From positions 124,001 through 188,000 of the forward strand of contig NZ_JAARZJ010000003.1 in the NCBI RefSeq assembly GCF_014229245.1: a stretch of DNA of 64,000 nucleotides, in the 5' to 3' direction. This document shows, piece by piece, positions 48,121 to 57,055 of this stretch. Source of the stretch: Listeria farberi (lineage in GTDB: Bacteria > Bacillota > Bacilli > Lactobacillales > Listeriaceae). The position numbers and the translations under genes were made by a program. The number at the start of each line of letters is the position of its first letter. Within the stretch, counting starts at the first letter, position 1. The notes under the pieces were generated by a model, which was not told the DNA's origin, searched no databases, and saw nothing but the letters and a program-made list of their open reading frames with translations.

Positions 48121-48393
48121 ATGGATTCAAAAGATCAAACAATGTTTTACAACTTCGGCGATGACTCAATTGAAGAAGATGTAAAAAAATTAATGAAACA
48201 AGTCTACGTTGCTCTTGAAGAAAAAGGCTATAATCCCGTAAATCAAATCGTTGGCTATCTACTCTCAGGTGACCCTGCCTATATACCTCGTCACAAGGAT
48301 GCCCGGAGCATGATACGCCGTTTAGAACGAGATGAAATTATCGAGGAACTTGTTAAAGCGTATCTGAAAAATAACGAAATTGGTGAGAAATGA
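48121..48393 (+). CDS. reoM: IreB-family regulator ReoM
   Basis: A 90-residue UPF0297/IreB protein ([21 protein letters not shown] at the N terminus, [15 protein letters not shown] near 60). In Listeria, ReoM is known to promote ClpCP-dependent breakdown of MurA, the first peptidoglycan-precursor enzyme, and to be switched off when kinase PrkA phosphorylates Thr7. Thr7 is present here in MDSKDQT. The protein thus links PASTA-kinase signalling to wall synthesis. It overlaps ruvX by 4 bases, the conserved IreB-ruvX-DUF1292 order. Confidence 0.93.
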   Translation: MDSKDQTMFYNFGDDSIEEDVKKLMKQVYVALEEKGYNPVNQIVGYLLSGDPAYIPRHKDARSMIRRLERDEIIEELVKAYLKNNEIGEK

Positions 48394-48806
48394 GAATAAT
48401 GGGTTTAGATGTCGGCTCGAAGACAGTCGGCGTAGCGATAAGTGATCCACTTGGTTGGACCGCACAAGGTGTTGAAACCATTCAGATTGACGAGAGCAGA
48501 AAACAATTTGGCTATGACAGAGTAAAAGAGCTCGTGCTCGAATACGAAGTTGAAAAAGTCGTTGTTGGGCTACCGAAGAATATGAATAATACCATCGGAC
48601 CTCGTGCTGAAAGTTCCAAAATATATGCTGAAGTACTTGAGTCAAGAATCGGACTCCCTGTTGTACTTTGGGATGAACGTTTGACCACTTCTGCCGCGGA
48701 AAGAACTTTGATTGAAGCAGACGTTTCGCGTAAAAAACGAAAAGAAGTAATTGATAAGTTAGCTGCAGTAATGATTTTACAGTCCTATTTGGACACTACT
48801 AATTAA
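48390..48806 (+). CDS. ruvX: RuvX/YqgF-type RNase H-fold nuclease
   Basis: A 138-residue protein of the YqgF family, described as a Holliday-junction resolvase candidate and, in E. coli, as an rRNA 16S 5'-end processing factor. It shows the RNase H-like motifs [15 protein letters not shown] (near 4), [10 protein letters not shown] (near 57) and [14 protein letters not shown] (near 92), with acidic residues in the expected places. The start ATGA overlaps the reoM stop. The DUF1292 gene follows after 15 bases. Confidence 0.93.
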   Translation: MRIMGLDVGSKTVGVAISDPLGWTAQGVETIQIDESRKQFGYDRVKELVLEYEVEKVVVGLPKNMNNTIGPRAESSKIYAEVLESRIGLPVVLWDERLTTSAAERTLIEADVSRKKRKEVIDKLAAVMILQSYLDTTN

Positions 48807-48821
48807 TTTGAGGTGAATTTA

Positions 48822-49124
48822 ATGGCAGAAGAACATAACCATAATCATGAAGAAGAAAATATTATTTGGATTACAAATGAAGAAGGAAAAGAAGAAGCTT
48901 ACGAAATTCTTTTTGACTTTGATTCCGAAGACTTTGACAAATCTTACGTATTATATTTCCCAGCTGGTAAAGGGGAAGACGAAGAGATTGAAATTCTTGC
49001 GTCTAGTTATATCCAAGATGAAGAAGGTAAACAAGGTCAACTTAAACCTGTTGAAACAGATGAAGAATGGGATATGATTGAAGAAATCCTTGCAACTTTC
49101 CTTGCTGACGAAGACGAAGAATAA
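48822..49124 (+). CDS. DUF1292 (YrzB-like) acidic protein
   Basis: A 100-residue, very acidic protein ([19 protein letters not shown], then [20 protein letters not shown] and a Glu/Asp-rich tail) of the DUF1292 family. Its function is unknown; the conserved IreB-ruvX-DUF1292 order suggests a common role in wall or RNA processing control, which is inference. The short His-rich N terminus is notable. ATG 48822 is 6 bases after TTGAGGTGA; GTG 48813 lies in that site. It ends at a bidirectional terminator. Confidence 0.88.
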
Positions 49125-49130
49125 TATTTT

Positions 49131-49175
49131 AAAAAGCATGTCCTGACAAAAACTGTCAAGACATGCTTTTTATTT
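49131..49175. terminator. Bidirectional terminator between the DUF1292 and DedA genes
   Basis: AAAAGCATGTC and GACATGCTTTT pair with an inner TGACA/TGTCA stem; T runs lie on both strands. Confidence 0.92.
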
Positions 49176-49796
49176 TGCGTTTCTAGCTCGTTTATTCCAT
49201 ACTTTGTAAGCAAGGTAGACAACGATGGCAATAACTAAAGCTAACATTAAATAGCTAATTGGTCGCGTATATTTTTCCACAACGCTCCAATTGGAACCTA
49301 ATGAATAACCAAGCCATGTCAGAAAAATATTCCACGGAATGCAACCTAAAATCGTATATATAACAAATTTCCAGACATTCATTTTGGCAATTCCAGCCGG
49401 TAAAGAGATAAATGTTCGGATAACTGGCAAAATACGACCGAAAAATACAGCTCTAGCTCCGTAACGACCAAACCAAAGTTCGGCTTTATCCAAGTGCTTC
49501 ACATTTAAGAATATGTACTTTCCGAATTTCAATACTAAAGCTCTACCGCCGAATTTACCAATGTAGTAAGCAATCAGTGAACCGACTAAGTTACCAGCGA
49601 TACCAGCAAATACAACGAGCCAGAAATTCAATTTCCCAGCTTCCGCCATAAATCCGCCAAACAGCATGATAACTTCACTTGGAAGCGGAATGCAGACACT
49701 TTCGATGAGCATTCCGAGGAAAATTCCCCAGTGACCAAGTGAGTCTACTAACCACATCGTAAAATCTTGCAAACTTTGTATTAACGTATGTAACAT
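49170..49796 (-). CDS. DedA-family membrane protein
   Basis: A 208-residue polytopic protein of the DedA (SNARE-associated) family. It shows several spans, the acidic motif SVCIPLPSEVIMLFGG (near 32), and the conserved FFGRILPVIRTFISLPAGIAKM (near 120), with the double-Arg GR...R pattern typical of DedA. Members have been linked to undecaprenyl-phosphate or phosphatidylethanolamine flipping and to proton-dependent homeostasis; which applies here is not visible. It is read as a single gene behind GAAGGAGTC, divergent from mltG. Confidence 0.88.
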   Translation of the reverse strand: MLHTLIQSLQDFTMWLVDSLGHWGIFLGMLIESVCIPLPSEVIMLFGGFMAEAGKLNFWLVVFAGIAGNLVGSLIAYYIGKFGGRALVLKFGKYIFLNVKHLDKAELWFGRYGARAVFFGRILPVIRTFISLPAGIAKMNVWKFVIYTILGCIPWNIFLTWLGYSLGSNWSVVEKYTRPISYLMLALVIAIVVYLAYKVWNKRARNAK

Positions 49797-49957
49797 CCAA
49801 AAGACTCCTTCAATCTTTATTTAATTGGCAGAAGCAAGTCCTTGACCGATTCTGTCTTGTTCGTTTAATCACGCTGTTTATTATACCGAAAAAACATAAA
49901 AACGTCACTTTTTAAGAAAATTTTCCGTATTGAATAGCATTTTTTTTAGATAATCGG

Positions 49958-49963
49958 TATAAT
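49958..49963 (+). promoter_or_regulatory. Probable mltG -10 element
   Basis: Perfect TATAAT in CGGTATAATAG, 36 bases before mltG; no -35 at good spacing. Confidence 0.5.
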
Positions 49964-49998
49964 AGATAGGAATTGTTTTCAATGAAATGAGGTCTATA

Positions 49999-51069
49999 AT
50001 GAAGAATACAAAAGGTAAGAAAATTACAATTATTATTTCTGTTATTATTCTAATTTTAGTAATCGCAACTTTTGCAGGGTATTATTATGTGAAGTCTCAG
50101 CTAGAGCCAAGAGACGAAGCAAGCAAAGAGAAGATCGCTGTTGAAATTCCAGCAGGATCTAGTATTTCAGATATATCTACTATTTTAGAAGATAAAAAAG
50201 TCATTAATAACGCTTCTATTTTCTCTTTTTATGTAAAATATAATAATGATACGAATTTAAAAGCTGGGAACTATGAATTCAGTCCAGCGATGAACACAGA
50301 TCAAATCGTAAAAAAAATGCAAGAAGGTAAAACTGTAGTACCTGCAAAACTAATCATTCCAGAAGGATACACGTTAGACCAAATTGCTGATAGAATTGTC
50401 GCTTATCAACCTAAATTAAAAAAAGCCGATGTTCTTAAAATAATGGATGATCCAGAGTTTGTTGCTTCCATGATAAAAGCATATCCAGAGACAGTAACCA
50501 ATGATGTGTTAAATAAGGCCATTAAACATCCATTAGAGGGTTATTTGTATCCAGCTACGTATACTTTTAAAGGAACAGATGTATCTGCTGAACAAATTAT
50601 TACGGAGATGGTCAAAGCAACAGATGTTAATATTGCTAAGTACCGCGACGAACTAACTAAACAAAAAATGTCCGTGCATAAATTCCTAACAATGTCTTCC
50701 ATCATTGAAAAAGAAGCAACTGCTGATGTGGATCGCAAAATGATTGCTAGTGTTTTTTATAATCGTTTAGCAAAAAATATGCGTTTACAAACCGATCCTA
50801 CTGTTCTATATGCGCTTGGTGAACATAAAAGCAAGACAACTTATAAAGATTTAGAAGTAGAGTCGCCGTATAACACATACAAAAACAATGGATTGCCACC
50901 AGGTCCAATTTCTAATAGCGGTGATACATCTATGGAAGCAGCTCTTTACCCAGAAAAAAGCGATTATCTATACTTTTTAGCGAATACGAAAACTGGTAAA
51001 GTTTATTTCTCTAAAACATTAGAAGAGCACAACAAACTAAAAGAAGAGCATATTACGAAAAATAATTAA
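49999..51069 (+). CDS. mltG: Endolytic murein transglycosylase MltG
   Basis: MltG (YceG) cuts nascent glycan strands in the membrane-proximal wall and helps end or space new strands. The 356-residue protein has a cytoplasmic basic tip, one span (about 10-30), a LysM-like external subdomain, and the catalytic domain with SSIIEKEAT (active-site Glu, near 238), VFYNRLAKNMRLQTDPT and SPYNTYKNNGLPPGPI (near 294). ATG 49999 follows GAGG by 6 bases; the ATG at 49987 is inside that site. It fits the wall-synthesis genes of the region. Confidence 0.95.
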   Translation: MKNTKGKKITIIISVIILILVIATFAGYYYVKSQLEPRDEASKEKIAVEIPAGSSISDISTILEDKKVINNASIFSFYVKYNNDTNLKAGNYEFSPAMNTDQIVKKMQEGKTVVPAKLIIPEGYTLDQIADRIVAYQPKLKKADVLKIMDDPEFVASMIKAYPETVTNDVLNKAIKHPLEGYLYPATYTFKGTDVSAEQIITEMVKATDVNIAKYRDELTKQKMSVHKFLTMSSIIEKEATADVDRKMIASVFYNRLAKNMRLQTDPTVLYALGEHKSKTTYKDLEVESPYNTYKNNGLPPGPISNSGDTSMEAALYPEKSDYLYFLANTKTGKVYFSKTLEEHNKLKEEHITKNN

Positions 51070-51075
51070 AATGAA

Positions 51076-51122
51076 CCACTTGTCAGAAACATGTTTTGCA
51101 TGCTTTTGACAGGTGCTTTGTT
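51076..51122 (+). terminator. Terminator after mltG
   Basis: CACTTGTCA and TGACAGGTG pair with an inner ACATG/CATGC stem, followed by a broken T run. Confidence 0.7.
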
Positions 51123-51145
51123 TGTTAAAATGAGGGGATTTAGCA

Positions 51146-51799
51146 GTGAATGATATAATTCATGATTATTTATTAAAACATATTCCGAAGAGCGCGCCTT
51201 TTTTTGAAGAATTAGAAATATATGCAAAGAAACATGAAGTACCAATTATGGAGCCGGATTCGTTACATTGTTTATTACAAATTTTAGATATTCAAAAACC
51301 AAAGCGTATTTTAGAACTTGGAACAGCAATCGGATATTCTGCTTTAAAAATGGCAGATAAACTTCCAGGAACTGAGATTATCACTGTCGAACGTGATGAA
51401 GAACGATATAAAGAAGCTATACATAATATACAGCGTTACGGGGCTTCTGACAGAATAAAAGTCTTGCTTACGGATGCCATTGAAGGATCAGAAGAAATTT
51501 TAAAGTATGGTCCATTTGATGCCATATTTATTGATGCTGCCAAAGCGCAATATGAAAAGTTTTTCCATATTTATACAGATTCCCTTGCTCCAGATGGGGT
51601 GATTTATAGTGATAATGTTCTTTTCAAAGGACTTGCACTTGATATGTCACCAGAAAAACAGCGTAAACTTCGAGTTGCTCGCAAAATGCGCCATTTTAAT
51701 GATTTCTTAGTGACGCATCCTGATTTTGATACTACAACTATTCCACTCGGAGATGGTTTATCTATCTCAAAAAGAAAGAAAACTGGAGGCATATCATGA
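51146..51799 (+). CDS. Class I SAM-dependent O-methyltransferase (YrrM/TrmR type)
   Basis: A 217-residue COMT-type methyltransferase with the SAM motif [13 protein letters not shown] (near 52), the acidic loop TVERDEERY (near 77), the metal-ligand Asp in FIDAAKAQY (near 131), and YSDNVLFKG. In B. subtilis, the neighbour of mltG and udk, YrrM (TrmR), methylates the hydroxyuridine-34 of tRNA; the same role is likely but unproven here. It starts with GTG 51146 behind TGAGGGGA. The stop overlaps the udk start in ATGA. The tRNA-hydroxylation genes yrrN and yrrO found next to it in Bacillus are not here. Confidence 0.88.
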   Translation: MNDIIHDYLLKHIPKSAPFFEELEIYAKKHEVPIMEPDSLHCLLQILDIQKPKRILELGTAIGYSALKMADKLPGTEIITVERDEERYKEAIHNIQRYGASDRIKVLLTDAIEGSEEILKYGPFDAIFIDAAKAQYEKFFHIYTDSLAPDGVIYSDNVLFKGLALDMSPEKQRKLRVARKMRHFNDFLVTHPDFDTTTIPLGDGLSISKRKKTGGIS

Positions 51800-52425
51800 C
51801 AAAAAAACCAATCGTAGTTGGTGTAACTGGTGGTTCAGGTTCAGGTAAAACCAGTGTAACTAAAGCAATTTGTGATCATTTTAGTGGACACTCTATTTTA
51901 ATGATTGCGCAAGATGTCTATTATCATGATCAAGCAGATATTAGTTTTGAAGAACGTTTAAAAGTAAACTACGATCATCCGTTAGCTTTTGATACGGACT
52001 TACTTATTTCCCATATAGCAGCGCTACGTCGTTATGAAACAATTGAAAAACCAATTTATGATTATGAAAAATATACACGTAAGCAAGAAGTAGAAATTCA
52101 AGAACCACGAGAAGTAATTATTTTAGAAGGTATTTTAATTTTAGAAGATAAGCGATTACGTGACTTGATGGATATTAAAGTATATGTTGACACAGATGAC
52201 GATATTCGTTTTATTCGCAGGCTATTAAGAGATATGAAAGAACGAGGTCGAACAATGGATTCTGTTATCGATCAGTATCTTTCTGTAGTAAAACCAATGC
52301 ATAACGAATTTATTGAACCAACAAAAAAGTTTGCTGATATAATTATTCCAGAAGGCGGGGAAAATCATGTGGCGATTGATTTGATGACAACTAAAATTGA
52401 ATCAATCTTGCAAAAACATGTATAA
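51796..52425 (+). CDS. udk: Uridine kinase
   Basis: Udk phosphorylates uridine and cytidine in pyrimidine salvage. The 209-residue enzyme has the P loop [13 protein letters not shown] (near 9), the nucleoside-binding [21 protein letters not shown] (near 47, split over the DH and NYDHP parts), and [12 protein letters not shown] (near 145). Length is standard. It overlaps the methyltransferase gene by 4 bases. greA follows at 192 bases with its own promoter. Confidence 0.96.
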   Translation: MTKKPIVVGVTGGSGSGKTSVTKAICDHFSGHSILMIAQDVYYHDQADISFEERLKVNYDHPLAFDTDLLISHIAALRRYETIEKPIYDYEKYTRKQEVEIQEPREVIILEGILILEDKRLRDLMDIKVYVDTDDDIRFIRRLLRDMKERGRTMDSVIDQYLSVVKPMHNEFIEPTKKFADIIIPEGGENHVAIDLMTTKIESILQKHV

Positions 52426-52439
52426 GTAACAGGTAACAC

Positions 52440-52468
52440 TTGTCAAACAGATTAATTTAAGGTAAAAT
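52440..52468 (+). promoter_or_regulatory. greA promoter
   Basis: TTGTCA (52440-52445), a 17-base spacer and TAAAAT (52463-52468). The predicted leader is about 140 bases. Confidence 0.7.
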
Positions 52469-52554
52469 TTTTCTAGTAAAAAGAGAGACAATTGCTTGCT
52501 ATTTCAAGCGTGACATGTTAATCTTTCTCACGAGTAGTAATATTTTTTATGAAG

Positions 52555-52582
52555 GTGCGGAGCGATATCTCCGTGCTTTTCT
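52555..52582 (+). terminator. Terminator-like hairpin in the greA leader
   Basis: GTGCGGAG (52555-52562) and CTCCGTGC (52569-52576) form an 8-pair stem with a six-base loop, followed by TTTTCT. It lies between the greA promoter and ribosome site, so it may act as an attenuator; it could also be read as a late stop for udk. Confidence 0.55.
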
Positions 52583-52617
52583 ATACAATAATGAACAAAC
52601 AAAAGGAGCGAAAACGA

Positions 52618-53100
52618 TTGGCGACAGAAAAAGTATTTCCAATGACCCTAGATGGGAAAGCAAAATTAGAAAATGAATTACAAGAACTTAAGACAGTAAA
52701 ACGGAAAGAAGTAGTAGAACGGATTAAAATTGCCCGTAGCTTTGGTGATTTATCTGAGAACTCCGAGTATGATTCCGCAAAAGACGAACAAGCTTTTGTT
52801 GAAGGTCGTATCACTACTATTGAAAATATGATTCGTAATGCTCAAATTATTGATGCAGCAGAAGCTCATAATGGTTTAGTAACACTTGGAAACACCGTTA
52901 CATTTATTGAATTACCAGACGGAGAAGAAGAAACATACACGATTGTAGGAAGCGCAGAAGCAGATCCTTTTGAAGGTAAGATTTCTAACGATTCTCCAAT
53001 TGCTAAAGGTTTACTTGGTCATAAAGAAGGGGAAGAAGTAACTATCCAAACCCCTGCTGGCGACATGAGTGTTAAGATCGAAAAAATCACTGCATCTTAA
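52618..53100 (+). CDS. greA: Transcription elongation factor GreA
   Basis: GreA enters the secondary channel of stalled RNA polymerase and stimulates transcript cleavage. The 160-residue protein has an N-terminal coiled coil (about 10-78, [21 protein letters not shown], with the acidic tip in [17 protein letters not shown]) and a C-terminal FKBP-like domain (about 85-158, [27 protein letters not shown]). It starts with TTG at 52618 ([10 protein letters not shown]), 8 bases after AAAGGAGCG. The ORF extends to 52549, but that part is leader with a hairpin. Confidence 0.95.
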
Positions 53101-53147
53101 TTTTATCTGTTTTTATACAGCGGTTACTTATAAGGTGGTGAAAGCAA

Positions 53148-53780
53148 ATGGCAGATAATCGACAATCAAATAACCGTCGCATTAAACAAAACCTAGTCGA
53201 GGGATCTCGCTCAAAACAAAATACAAAACGAAAAAAAACGAATTTAGTTTTAAATCTTTTAATTATCGTGGTAAGCTTACTTATCATTGGTAGTCTATAT
53301 TTTGTTCTGTTTAAAACTGAAAGCGATCCAACTCAGCAAGATAACAAAACGGCATCTTCCAATACAAAAAAAGAAGATGCCGCTAAATCAAATAAAACTT
53401 CCGAAAAAAAATCGACTTCTTCGGATGAAAAATCAACAGAAACGACTAAAAGTGATGATCCTAATGTGGCAAAAGTTATTACAAAAGACTGGAAACCAAT
53501 TGGAACTGAGCAAACTGGCAATCATGTGAATTCTTACAGCTCTACAAGTGTAGACTGGCAAGAAAAACGTAAAGCTTTTTCAGCAGCGACAGATATTCCA
53601 ATCTCAAATACATCTCTTTGGTTTGTAGAGCAAGGGGCTGACCCTGCTACTCAAGCAATTGGAACACTTTCCACAAAAGAAAATCCTGATAAAGCTTACC
53701 GTGTTTATATTACATGGGTAGATGGTGAAGGATGGCAACCAACAAAAGTAGAAGAGCTAAAAACAAACGACAAAAGATAA
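53148..53780 (+). CDS. YrrS-like DUF1510 membrane-anchored protein
   Basis: A 210-residue protein with a basic cytoplasmic tail (1-32), one span (about 33-52, LVLNLLIIVVSLLIIGSLYF), a Lys/Ser/Thr/Asp-rich linker (about 60-105) and a compact C-terminal DUF1510 domain (about 108-205, VITKDWKPIGTEQTG ... VYITWVDGEGWQPTKVEEL). B. subtilis YrrS, in the same place after greA, has been linked to cell-wall synthesis complexes; the function is not settled. ATG 53148 follows AAGGTGGTGA. A terminator lies between it and mtnN. Confidence 0.85.
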   Translation: MADNRQSNNRRIKQNLVEGSRSKQNTKRKKTNLVLNLLIIVVSLLIIGSLYFVLFKTESDPTQQDNKTASSNTKKEDAAKSNKTSEKKSTSSDEKSTETTKSDDPNVAKVITKDWKPIGTEQTGNHVNSYSSTSVDWQEKRKAFSAATDIPISNTSLWFVEQGADPATQAIGTLSTKENPDKAYRVYITWVDGEGWQPTKVEELKTNDKR

Positions 53781-53817
53781 AAGCACAGAAGTTAGTTGTT
53801 AACGACTGTGCTTTTTT
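53779..53817 (+). terminator. Terminator after the YrrS-like gene
   Basis: AAAAGCACAG and CTGTGCTTTT pair with an inner TTAG/TTAACGA stem, then a T run. Confidence 0.85.
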
Positions 53818-53829
53818 GGAGGTTACATA

Positions 53830-54531
53830 ATGAAAATAGGCATTATTGGAGCAATGGAAGAAGAAGTAGAACTTTTAAAAAACACCATGTCCAGTATAGA
53901 AGAAGTTATTATTGGCGGAGCAAAATTTTATATTGGCGAAATTGCCGGTAAAGAAGTGGTGCTTTTAGAATCAGGCATAGGAAAAGTTAATGCTGCCCTT
54001 GGTACCACACTTCTAGCAGACCGTTTTAAACCAGAAATTATTATTAATACAGGTTCAGCTGGAGGCATAGGTGAGGGTTTAGCAATTGGTGATGTCATTA
54101 TATCTGATCGCTTAGCATATGGTGATGTTGATGTTACTGAATTTGGTTATACATATGGCCAAGTTCCCCGAATGCCAGCTTTTTATCAAGGTGATGCTGT
54201 TCTTTTGAAAAAAGCGGAGACAATTTATCGTGATTATTTTGCAGATAGTGAAAATAAAGCAGTATATGGTCTTGTAATTACAAATGATTCATTTATTATG
54301 CGTCCAGATCAACATGAAATTATTCGAACATTTTTCCCAGATGTGAAAGCTGTAGAAATGGAAGCTGCTGCCATTGCACAAGTAGCTTATCAATTTGATA
54401 TTCCATTTCTCATTATCCGAGCTATATCGGATTTAGCCAATCAAGAAGCGACAATGTCTTTTGATGAGTTTATTCATCTAGCTGCAAAACAATCAGCTAC
54501 TTGTATCATTGAATTATTAAAAACGATATAA
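53830..54531 (+). CDS. mtnN: 5'-methylthioadenosine/S-adenosylhomocysteine nucleosidase
   Basis: MtnN (Pfs) splits methylthioadenosine and S-adenosylhomocysteine to adenine and a thioribose or ribosylhomocysteine, feeding methionine recycling and AI-2 precursor supply. The 233-residue enzyme has MKIGIIGAMEEEVELL at the N terminus (catalytic Glu12), the GSAGGIGEGL phosphate/ribose loop (near 78), VEMEAAAIAQVA (ribose-binding Glu, near 175) and RAISDLAN with the catalytic Asp (near 198). A Bacillus-like yrrT-mtnN-mccAB cluster is not present; mtnN is alone behind the terminator of the YrrS-like gene. Confidence 0.95.
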   Translation: MKIGIIGAMEEEVELLKNTMSSIEEVIIGGAKFYIGEIAGKEVVLLESGIGKVNAALGTTLLADRFKPEIIINTGSAGGIGEGLAIGDVIISDRLAYGDVDVTEFGYTYGQVPRMPAFYQGDAVLLKKAETIYRDYFADSENKAVYGLVITNDSFIMRPDQHEIIRTFFPDVKAVEMEAAAIAQVAYQFDIPFLIIRAISDLANQEATMSFDEFIHLAAKQSATCIIELLKTI

Positions 54532-54567
54532 AAAATCCAGGAGAAAGATTCTCCTGGATTTTTTTAT
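54531..54567. terminator. Bidirectional terminator between mtnN and pepF
   Basis: AAAAATCCAGGAGAA and TTCTCCTGGATTTTT form a long stem with T runs on both strands. Confidence 0.92.
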
Positions 54568-56372
54568 TTTACATATTCTTCTGTTAAAGTAAGGAAATCT
54601 TCTACATCTTTAGCTGCAAGGGCAACTGCTTCTTCCCAGAAATCAGCTTTACGCAAGTCGACTCCAAGATGTTTTTCAGCAAGTTGCTCTGTAGTCATAG
54701 AACCCGTATCTCTTAGAAGAGCAATATATTTATCTTCATAGCCTGCACCCTCAGCTTGTGCTTTATGATATATACCAAGTGAGAATAAGTAACCAAAAGT
54801 ATATGGGAAATTATAAAATGGTACGTCAGCAATATAAAAATGTAATTTAGAAGCCCAAAATTGCGGATGATATTCATCTAAAGCATCCAAGTAAGCTTCA
54901 CGTTGCGCTTCCTCCATTAGGGAGTTAAGTCTATCAACTGAAACTACACCTTGTTTACGTGCCTCATAGAAATTACATTCAAAAATAAATCTAGCATGAA
55001 TATTCATAAAGAAAGCAATACTACGACCAATTTTGTCTTCAAGTAGGGTGATTTTTTCTTCTTTTGTTTTCGCGTCTTTTACAGAAGCATCGGCAATAAT
55101 CATTTCAGCAAAAGTAGAAGCAGTTTCCGCCACATTCATTGCGTAATCAGTGTTTTCAAATGGCTCTTCCCGAATAACGTGGGAGTGGAAGGCGTGTCCG
55201 AGTTCATGTGCAAGAGTTGCCACAGTACCAGGAGCTCCGTCATATGTCATGAAAATCCGGCTTTCTTTTTCGACCGGGAAATCCGTACAAAAGCCACCTG
55301 GACGTTTATTATCACGATCTTCAGCTTCAATCCATCCTTTTTCAAAAGCGGACTTCGCGAAGTTTGCCATTTTTGGGCTGAATTTATTAAATTGTTCGAT
55401 GATAAATTCGGCGCCTTCTTGATACGTATATTTCTTAGGCTCACTTGAAAATACAAGAGGAGCTTCAACATCGTAAAAACTTAATTTTTCAAGACCAAGT
55501 AATTTAGCTTTTCTATCTAAGAATCGAACAAAAGTAGGCTTGTTCGTTTGGATAACATTCCACATAGATTTTAATGTTTGTTCATCTAAACGATTAATTG
55601 CTAGTGGCTCATCTAGGATATTTTCCCAGTTACGAATATCATATGTAGCTAAGCGGAAGCCTGACAAATGATTTAGTGTATCGCTAAATAAACGAGATTC
55701 TTCTTGCCAAACGCGCGTATATTCTTTGAAAACTGCTTGACGTACAGCGCGATCAGGATGATTTAACAAGTTTAGCGCTTGACCGGCAGAAACATCTTTT
55801 TCTTCTCCATCAATTGTAACGTGCATACGGAGTTTACCAACGATAGTATCATAGTGGTCAGACCAACCTCGATAACCATCTACGGATAAAGAATTAATCG
55901 CTGCTTCTTGTTCTTTACTGCCTTTTTTACGACGGTTGGTACGTGCTTCACTTAAAATAAAACTAATTTGTGATAAACCATTTTGCTTCATTAGTTCATC
56001 CCAAACACGGTCAGATATTTGAGCAAATTTGTCATGCCATTCATCTTCTGCCGTCGAAAGAGTAGCAACATATTGATAAATTAACGCAGAAAGTTCGTTT
56101 GCACGAGTATCATTCACATCTGCTGAAGCTAGACATTCTAAAAAAGAACCAGCAGTTAATAAAATTTTTGAGATGTCTGCATTTTGATTAACTAATAGTA
56201 GAAATTCTACTGAAGCTTCGGCATTTTCGGGAACTTCCCATTCAGATACATTCATAACAAAGCTATCCAAATCAGCTTTTACCTCTTGCAGTGTTTGCTG
56301 TAATTCTTCTGAACCACTACCGCCTACATATATGTTTTCTAAATCCCAAGTTAATGCATAATCTTTTGACAT
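54564..56372 (-). CDS. pepF: Oligoendopeptidase F (M3 family)
   Basis: A cytoplasmic zinc metallopeptidase that trims peptides. The 602-residue protein has the M3B family HEXXH site in TLAHELGHAFHSH (near 388), the downstream glutamate ligand in NVAETASTFAEM, and a long helical N-terminal cap starting at the TWDLENIYVGG segment. The substrate could be short imported or signal peptides. ATG is read from 56372 behind AAGGAGGTA. It is a single gene, convergent with mtnN and divergent from yqeG. Confidence 0.95.
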   Translation of the reverse strand: MSKDYALTWDLENIYVGGSGSEELQQTLQEVKADLDSFVMNVSEWEVPENAEASVEFLLLVNQNADISKILLTAGSFLECLASADVNDTRANELSALIYQYVATLSTAEDEWHDKFAQISDRVWDELMKQNGLSQISFILSEARTNRRKKGSKEQEAAINSLSVDGYRGWSDHYDTIVGKLRMHVTIDGEEKDVSAGQALNLLNHPDRAVRQAVFKEYTRVWQEESRLFSDTLNHLSGFRLATYDIRNWENILDEPLAINRLDEQTLKSMWNVIQTNKPTFVRFLDRKAKLLGLEKLSFYDVEAPLVFSSEPKKYTYQEGAEFIIEQFNKFSPKMANFAKSAFEKGWIEAEDRDNKRPGGFCTDFPVEKESRIFMTYDGAPGTVATLAHELGHAFHSHVIREEPFENTDYAMNVAETASTFAEMIIADASVKDAKTKEEKITLLEDKIGRSIAFFMNIHARFIFECNFYEARKQGVVSVDRLNSLMEEAQREAYLDALDEYHPQFWASKLHFYIADVPFYNFPYTFGYLFSLGIYHKAQAEGAGYEDKYIALLRDTGSMTTEQLAEKHLGVDLRKADFWEEAVALAAKDVEDFLTLTEEYVK

Positions 56373-56533
56373 TAGTGTACCTCCTTAAAAAAATCATATC
56401 CTTTCATATTATAGCATTTTTCTAAGGTTTTTTTGTAAAATAAGCAGAAAGATGGTAAAATTTATAGATTATTAGTCTAATTGAATGTATGATAGAATAG
56501 ACTGTACTAAATAAAAGAATGAGGTGCCAATAC

Positions 56534-57055
56534 GTGTTAAAGCAATTCTCACCAGATAAAATGTTGAATACTCCATTTGGAATAACAGCAGAGCAGCTGC
56601 ATAAAATGGGAAAGACTACTATTTTGACAGATCTTGACAATACGCTGCTTGCTTGGGATCAACTAGATGCAACGGATGAAGTTATCAACTGGTTTACTAT
56701 ATTGAAAGAAGAAGGAATCAAAGTTATGATTTTTTCTAACAATAATGAAGAACGAGTTGCTCGTGTGGCAAAAGCGATTGATGTCCCTTATTTAGCGCGG
56801 GCAAAAAAACCCTTAGGTGCTAATTTCCGCTGGGCACTAAAAGAAATGAATGCAACACCAGAAGAAACTGTGATGATTGGTGATCAAATTATGACAGATA
56901 TATTCGGTGGGAATCGTCAAAAATTAACAACTATTTTTGTTCGTCCTGTGAAACAGACAGATGGTATGGCGACAAAATTAAATCGAATGATGGAAAGCGT
57001 TATTTTAAAGCGATTAGCAAAGAAAAACCAAATTAAGTGGGAGGAATCACTTTGA
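56534..57055 (+). CDS. yqeG: HAD-family phosphatase YqeG
   Basis: A 173-residue HAD superfamily IIIA phosphatase with ILTDLDNTLLAWDQ (nucleophile Asp, near 34), the motif II region VMIFSNNNEERVARV, the Lys in AKKPLGANF and the motif IV acids in VMIGDQIMTDIFGGNR. It resembles phosphatidylglycerophosphatase-like HAD proteins; the B. subtilis orthologue's substrate is not settled in my knowledge. It starts with GTG 56534 (MLKQFSP) 7 bases after GAGGTG; the ATG at 56519 precedes that site. The stop overlaps the yqeH start, TTGA. Confidence 0.88.
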   Translation: MLKQFSPDKMLNTPFGITAEQLHKMGKTTILTDLDNTLLAWDQLDATDEVINWFTILKEEGIKVMIFSNNNEERVARVAKAIDVPYLARAKKPLGANFRWALKEMNATPEETVMIGDQIMTDIFGGNRQKLTTIFVRPVKQTDGMATKLNRMMESVILKRLAKKNQIKWEESL

